Of a stretch of DNA of 64,000 nt, positions 60,074 to 64,000 are shown piece after piece. The position numbers and the translations under genes were made by a program. The stretch covers positions 1 through 64,000 of the forward strand of contig NZ_PGSG01000030.1 in the NCBI RefSeq assembly GCF_002843305.1, in the 5' to 3' direction. The DNA is from Streptomyces barkulensis. GTDB taxonomy: Bacteria; Actinomycetota; Actinomycetes; Streptomycetales; Streptomycetaceae. Position 1 is the first letter of the stretch. Every line of letters begins with the position of its first letter. Below the pieces are notes generated by a model. That model searched no databases, was not told the origin of the DNA, and was given only the letters and a program-made list of their open reading frames with translations.

Positions 60074-61447
60074 TCAGTGTCCGCGGGCCGGGCGCAGCCG
60101 CCAGGACCGCATGGCCAGGGCCGCCGGCACCCCCAGGGCGGCCGTCCAGCCCAGCGCCGCGGCCCCGGTGAGCCGCCAGTCCGGGCCGACATGGACCAGC
60201 GCCCCCGTGCCCAGCGGACCGCCCGCGCAGGCGGCCAGCACCGCCATCGCCGCGCCGCAGCCGCAGGCGGCCAGCGCGGCCGCGCCGGCGGTCGCCCGTC
60301 CGTCCAGCGCCGCGGGCCCTCCCCCGGCGGGCACGGCCGCGCGCGCCACGCACCACGCCGCGAGCAGCCCGCCCGCCAGGGGGACCGCAAGCGCCGCGGC
60401 CCAGGTCACGGGCGTGCCCGGCCCCTCGACCGGTACGGCCGCCAGCAGCGGGAAGTCCGGCAGCGGCGGCAGGCCGGTCACGGCCGCGGGCCGCACCGTG
60501 CTGCCTCCCCCGAGCGTGAACCCGGGGCCGAGGCCGTACGCCGCGCCCCAGACGGCCGCGTTGGGCGTCAGGGCCAGGGCCAGCAGCAGGACCGCCGCCA
60601 GCCCCGGCCACTCCGGGGTCGGCTGTTCCTGCGAGGGGAACGCGGCCCGCTGGGCGGTGGCCACATGCCACAGCAGGGCGCCCGCCGCCAGCAGTGCGCC
60701 CCCGGCGCACAGCGCCGCGGCCGACGCGGCGGCGCCGCGCAGGGCGGCGGACGCCCCGGCGCGGGTGAGCGCGGGCCGCTCCGCCCGCCGCCGCATCCGC
60801 CGCATCCGGCGCAGGAGCCGCGGCGGGGCATCGGGCAGCGGCCGCCCCAGGCCCGTCCACGTTCCCGCCGCCGCGGCGGCGGCCGCGACGGCGGGCAGGC
60901 GCAGCGCGGCGCCCAGCGGATCGACCCGGATGGGGCCGGAGGCCGCGTAGCCGGTGACGGCCGCCGCGACCAGCAGGTATCCGGCGACGATCCAGCACGT
61001 GGCGCGCCATGCCGCACCTGTGTCCCCCGCGCCGGGATCAGTACCGGGGCCCGTACCGGGACCCCCGCCGGGGACTCGTGCGGGCACCGGTCCCCGGGCC
61101 GCGCCGCGGGCCGTGCGGTGGAGCAGCCACACCGGCACGGCGCACAGCAGCAGGGGCACCAGCCCGACCGGCGCGGGGGAACCGCTGAGGGTTTCGGTAC
61201 GGACGAGAGGGGCACCGTGTGCCACCAGCCAGAGGTCGGCGGCGATGCGCAGCGCGCCGCCGGGACCGTCGTCGGGGTGGGGCGAGGTGATCCACAGCAG
61301 TATGACGAGGACTGCGATTCCGCCCAGGCCCAGGCCCGCGGCCATCACACCGTCGAGAAGGCGGTCGCGGGGAGGGACCGGCGCATGACGGATGAGCGCG
61401 AGGGCATGCGGGGGCGGTGAGGAGGGCGAGGCGTCGCGGCGGGTCAT
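60074..61447 (-). CDS. DUF6350/PerM-like polytopic membrane protein
   Basis: The 457-residue protein has about ten hydrophobic segments, starting LLDGVMAAGLGLGGIAVLVILLW, with WGAAYGLGPGFTLGGGSTV near 320 as its most conserved-looking stretch. Position between sucCD and purNH is the same as mycobacterial perM (Rv0955), a cell-division membrane protein, so I read it as that family. ATG61447 has no ribosome site; TGTATC just upstream suggests a leaderless or short-leader message. Confidence 0.78.
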   Translation of the reverse strand: MTRRDASPSSPPPHALALIRHAPVPPRDRLLDGVMAAGLGLGGIAVLVILLWITSPHPDDGPGGALRIAADLWLVAHGAPLVRTETLSGSPAPVGLVPLLLCAVPVWLLHRTARGAARGPVPARVPGGGPGTGPGTDPGAGDTGAAWRATCWIVAGYLLVAAAVTGYAASGPIRVDPLGAALRLPAVAAAAAAAGTWTGLGRPLPDAPPRLLRRMRRMRRRAERPALTRAGASAALRGAAASAAALCAGGALLAAGALLWHVATAQRAAFPSQEQPTPEWPGLAAVLLLALALTPNAAVWGAAYGLGPGFTLGGGSTVRPAAVTGLPPLPDFPLLAAVPVEGPGTPVTWAAALAVPLAGGLLAAWCVARAAVPAGGGPAALDGRATAGAAALAACGCGAAMAVLAACAGGPLGTGALVHVGPDWRLTGAAALGWTAALGVPAALAMRSWRLRPARGH

Positions 61448-61520
61448 GGGATACACGCCGACATGCTGCCAACAACGCCCGATTCGCCCGGGGAGCAGGG
61501 AAAAAGTCGATGTGTCGCAC

Positions 61521-61577
61521 ACAGTGCGCTATGCAGTTTTTTCATACAGTGCGGCGGTATGGCATCCATACCGCCGC
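61521..61577. promoter_or_regulatory. 12-bp hairpin and ACAGTGCG direct repeats
   Basis: ACAGTGCG occurs at 61521-61528 and 61546-61553. Overlapping the second copy, GCGGCGGTATGG (61551-61562) and CCATACCGCCGC (61566-61577) are perfect 12-bp arms around CAT. It lies in the 160-base divergent gap between the PerM-like and sigma-like genes and looks like an operator or a structured 5' leader. Confidence 0.55.
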
Positions 61578-61607
61578 AATCATGACGACCCGTAGGGGGC
61601 GGCCAGC

Positions 61608-62531
61608 ATGACCGAGACACTCTCCATCCCCGCGCCCGCCGAGGACGCGGCCCCGGAAGCCTCCGAGCGCGAGGAGCCCGCCGCCGGGCCGTCGTCCGGG
61701 CTCACGGAGACCGCGGACCTCCCCCGCCCGGCGGCGGCGGACGGGCCGGCCGAGGCGTTCGATCTGCTGTACGCGCGCCTGGCCCGGCCGCTGCTGCGCC
61801 AGACGTATCTGCTCACCGGCGACCCGGCGCCGGCCGGGCAGGCCGTACGCCATGCCTTCCGGCAGGCGTGGGAGCGGTGGCCCGAGGTCGCAGTGGACCG
61901 GGATCCGGCCGGCTGGGTGCGGACGGCGGCGTACGACCACGCGCTCTCGCCCTGGCACCGGCTGGACCCCCGCCGCCGCGCGGCCCGGAGGGACGGGACG
62001 GGGAACGGGGCGGGGAACGGGACGGGGAACGGGACGGAGAGCGGCGGAAGGCTGCCGCCGGAAGCCCTGCTGGACCTGCCGCCCTCCTACCGCCGCACGC
62101 TGCTCCTGCACGACGGCCTCGGACTGGGACTGTCGGAGACGGCCGCCGAGAGCGAGGCGAGCACCGCCGCCACGGCCGCACGGCTGATGCACGCGCGCGA
62201 GGCGCTGGCCGAGTACGTGCCCGGTCTGCGCCGTGTCGCGCCGGACCGGCGCAGGGAGATCATCCGCTCGATGCTGGAGGAGCTGGCGGACGCCGGCTCC
62301 CTGCCCGGACTTCCGTCCGCCCGCACGGCGCGCGACGGCAGCGAGCGGACGGTGCGGCTGCGGACGGGCGCCTCGTTCGGGGCGGCCGCGCTGGTGGCCG
62401 CGGCGGCGCTGCTGGCGTCCCTGGCCGGGCCGCAGGCACACGACTCCGCCCGGCAGGCGCCGCGGGGGGCCGGGGCTCCGGCCGTGTCAGGCTCCTCCCC
62501 GGACGGGCAGGAGAACCGGGCGGCCGGCTGA
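61608..62531 (+). CDS. sigma-70-like protein with C-terminal membrane helix
   Basis: The 307-residue protein has a region-2-like part (about 48-118: FDLLYARLARPLLRQTYLLTGD, FRQAWERW). Region-4-like helices follow (about 150-205: LLDLPPSYRRTLLLHDGLGLGL, AATAARLMHAREAL). A single helix occupies 254-274. The DNA-contacting segments are degenerate compared with true ECF factors. A GTGNGAGNGTGNG linker at 130-142 comes from a short tandem repeat. It may be a membrane-tethered regulator. AGGGGG lies upstream of ATG61608. Confidence 0.7.
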   Translation: MTETLSIPAPAEDAAPEASEREEPAAGPSSGLTETADLPRPAAADGPAEAFDLLYARLARPLLRQTYLLTGDPAPAGQAVRHAFRQAWERWPEVAVDRDPAGWVRTAAYDHALSPWHRLDPRRRAARRDGTGNGAGNGTGNGTESGGRLPPEALLDLPPSYRRTLLLHDGLGLGLSETAAESEASTAATAARLMHAREALAEYVPGLRRVAPDRRREIIRSMLEELADAGSLPGLPSARTARDGSERTVRLRTGASFGAAALVAAAALLASLAGPQAHDSARQAPRGAGAPAVSGSSPDGQENRAAG

Positions 62532-62571
62532 GGATGGCCCCGGGGCCCGCCGCGACTCCGCCGGGCCCCCC

Positions 62572-62617
62572 GCACGGCGCGGGCCCGCACCCCTCGGGGT
62601 GCGGGCCCGCGCCGTGC
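62572..62617. terminator. 22-bp perfect terminator stem
   Basis: The two 22-base arms (62572-62593 and 62596-62617) are exactly complementary with two unpaired bases between. It stands between the convergent sigma-like and sucD genes. Confidence 0.92.
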
Positions 62618-62626
62618 GGTACCGGC

Positions 62627-62662
62627 CGTGTCAGCCGTGTCAGCCGTGTCAGCCGTGTCAGC
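62627..62662. repeat. four tandem CGTGTCAGC units over the sucD stop
   Basis: Four exact 9-base copies run from 62627 to 62662. The sucD stop codon (62658-62660) lies in the last unit, so the array is mostly 3' untranslated sequence. Confidence 0.9.
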
Positions 62663-63542
62663 CGGCGAGCAGCTCGCGCGCCAGGCGGGCGGTCTCGGAC
62701 GGCGTCTTGCCGACCTTCACACCCGCGGCCTCCAGGGCCTCCTTCTTCGCCTGGGCGGTGCCGGAGGAGCCGGAGACGATGGCGCCGGCGTGGCCCATGG
62801 TCTTGCCCTCGGGGGCGGTGAAGCCCGCGACGTAGCCGACGACCGGCTTGGTGACGTTGGCCTTGATGAAGTCCGCGGCCCGCTCCTCGGCGTCGCCGCC
62901 GATCTCGCCGATCATCACGATCAGGTCGGTGTCGGGGTCGGCCTCGAACGCCTTGAGGGCGTCGATGTGGGTGGTGCCGATGATCGGGTCGCCGCCGATG
63001 CCGACGCAGGTCGAGAAGCCGAGGTCGCGCAGCTCGTACATCATCTGGTACGTCAGCGTGCCGGACTTCGAGACCAGGCCGATGCGGCCCGGCTTGGTGA
63101 TGTCGGCCGGGATGATGCCCGCGTTGGACTGGCCGGGGGTGATCAGGCCGGGGCAGTTCGGGCCGACGATACGGGTCTTGTCGCCCTTGGAGCCCGCGTA
63201 GGCCCAGAACTCGGCGGTGTCGTGGACGGCGATGCCCTCGGTGATCACCACGGCGAGCGGGATCTCGGCGTCGATCGCCTCGATGACCGCGCTCTTGGTG
63301 AACTTCTCCGGGACGAAGACGACGGTGACGTCGGCGCCGGTGGCCTCCATGGCCTCCTTGACCGTGCCGAAGACGGGCACTTCGGTCCCGTCGAAGTCGA
63401 CGGTCGTGCCCGCCTTGCGCGGGTTGACGCCGCCGACGATGTTGGTGCCGGAGGCCAGCATGCGCCGGGTGTGCTTCTGGCCCTCGGAGCCGGTCATCCC
63501 CTGGACGATGACCTTGCTTTCCTTGGTGAGGAAGATAGCCAT
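62658..63542 (-). CDS. sucD: succinyl-CoA synthetase alpha subunit
   Basis: The 294-residue protein has [20 protein letters not shown] (CoA-binding), [11 protein letters not shown] and the phosphohistidine site in [12 protein letters not shown]. Together with SucC it makes succinyl-CoA from succinate, or the reverse with ATP/GTP formation. Start ATG63542 lies 24 bases after the sucC stop; GAGGA precedes it. Last gene of sucCD. Confidence 0.97.
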   Translation of the reverse strand: MAIFLTKESKVIVQGMTGSEGQKHTRRMLASGTNIVGGVNPRKAGTTVDFDGTEVPVFGTVKEAMEATGADVTVVFVPEKFTKSAVIEAIDAEIPLAVVITEGIAVHDTAEFWAYAGSKGDKTRIVGPNCPGLITPGQSNAGIIPADITKPGRIGLVSKSGTLTYQMMYELRDLGFSTCVGIGGDPIIGTTHIDALKAFEADPDTDLIVMIGEIGGDAEERAADFIKANVTKPVVGYVAGFTAPEGKTMGHAGAIVSGSSGTAQAKKEALEAAGVKVGKTPSETARLARELLAG

Positions 63543-63566
63543 TGTTGTCGGTGTCCTCGTCCTTCG

Positions 63567-64000
63567 TTACTTCGCGGCCAGCTCGGCGGCACGCTCGGCC
63601 GCGCCGTCCATGGTGTCCACCTGCTGCACCAGCGGGTGGTCGGCGTCGTTCAGGATCTTGCGGCCCAGCTCCGCGTTGTTGCCGTCGAGGCGCACCACCA
63701 GCGGCTTGGAGACGTCCTCGCCCTTGGACTTCAGCAGCTCCAGGGCCTGCACGATGCCGTTGGCGACGGCGTCGCAGGCGGTGATGCCGCCGAAGACGTT
63801 GACGAAGACGGACTTGACGTCCGGGTCGCCGAGGATGATCTCCAGGCCGTTGGCCATGACCTCGGCGGAGGCGCCGCCGCCGATGTCGAGGAAGTTGGCG
63901 GGCTTGACGCCGCCGTGGTTCTCACCGGCGTAGGCCACGACGTCCAGGGTGCTCATGACCAGGCCCGCGCCGTTGCCGATGATGCCGACCTGGCCGTCGA
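63567..64000 (-). CDS. sucC: succinyl-CoA synthetase beta subunit, 5' end off-window
   Basis: Only the C-terminal 143 residues are present; the frame continues past the right edge. [44 protein letters not shown] and [10 protein letters not shown] are the standard C-terminal motifs of the ATP/GTP-binding beta subunit. It is upstream of sucD in the same operon. Confidence 0.96.
   Translation of the reverse strand, partial: DGQVGIIGNGAGLVMSTLDVVAYAGENHGGVKPANFLDIGGGASAEVMANGLEIILGDPDVKSVFVNVFGGITACDAVANGIVQALELLKSKGEDVSKPLVVRLDGNNAELGRKILNDADHPLVQQVDTMDGAAERAAELAAK

Overview
The window is high-GC actinomycete DNA, almost certainly a Streptomyces chromosome. The signs are GC-rich third positions, many GTG starts, ATGA/GTGA gene overlaps, leaderless promoters with TAGGGT or TACGGT -10 boxes, in-frame TTA (bldA-type) codons, and core genes in the order I remember from the S. 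coelicolor sdh-trpS-mdh-folD-purHN-sucDC stretch. That comparison is from memory; no search was run.

Layout. 1-1947: most of an IS200/IS605 element (tnpA and tnpB diverging) that has cut the 5' end off a MazG-like gene. 2181-4980: a stand-alone methylmalonyl-CoA mutase large subunit and an L,D-transpeptidase lipoprotein. 5242-12448: two paralogous ECF sigma factor plus membrane-partner pairs in opposite orientation around a secreted amidase/FG-GAP protein; the second sigma gene has a TTA codon. 12501-18800: a hydrolase-ABC ATPase fusion with its permease, a GH20 hexosaminidase and an OHCU-decarboxylase-like protein lacking the usual catalytic motif. 18937-22305: sdhCDAB. 22408-32433: housekeeping and metabolic genes (metallophosphoesterase, penicillin-binding carboxypeptidase, 2'-5' RNA ligase family protein, trpS, rocD, and a MocR regulator facing an AhpD-like/PEP-mutase-like pair).

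32615-43908 is the accessory part: an ImmA/IrrE-like protease with a MAB_1171c-type membrane protein (both with TTA codons), a TPR-like and a DUF3574 gene, a Uma2 nuclease overlapped antisense by a PIN-like gene, an XRE-ImmA regulator, a VOC protein, an AMIN-like secreted protein, an ATPase-DUF4276 pair resembling two-gene OLD/PARIS-type defence modules, and a divergent block of three small overlapping genes and two tiny GntR regulators around two palindromes.

43997-51506 is one glycine-betaine uptake and choline-oxidation operon, transcribed betB to betA to ATPase to double permease to binding protein. From 51823 the core returns: mdh, DUF3017-folD, two Pro/Gly-rich membrane proteins, purN-purH, a PerM-like protein, a membrane-anchored sigma-like protein, sucD and the 3' part of sucC, which runs off the right edge.

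The TCA-cycle genes sdhCDAB, mdh and sucCD, with the nucleotide and one-carbon genes folD, purN and purH, form the metabolic backbone. The accessory genes sit between them with little sign of intact mobile machinery apart from the IS element. I saw no tRNA, rRNA or CRISPR array.
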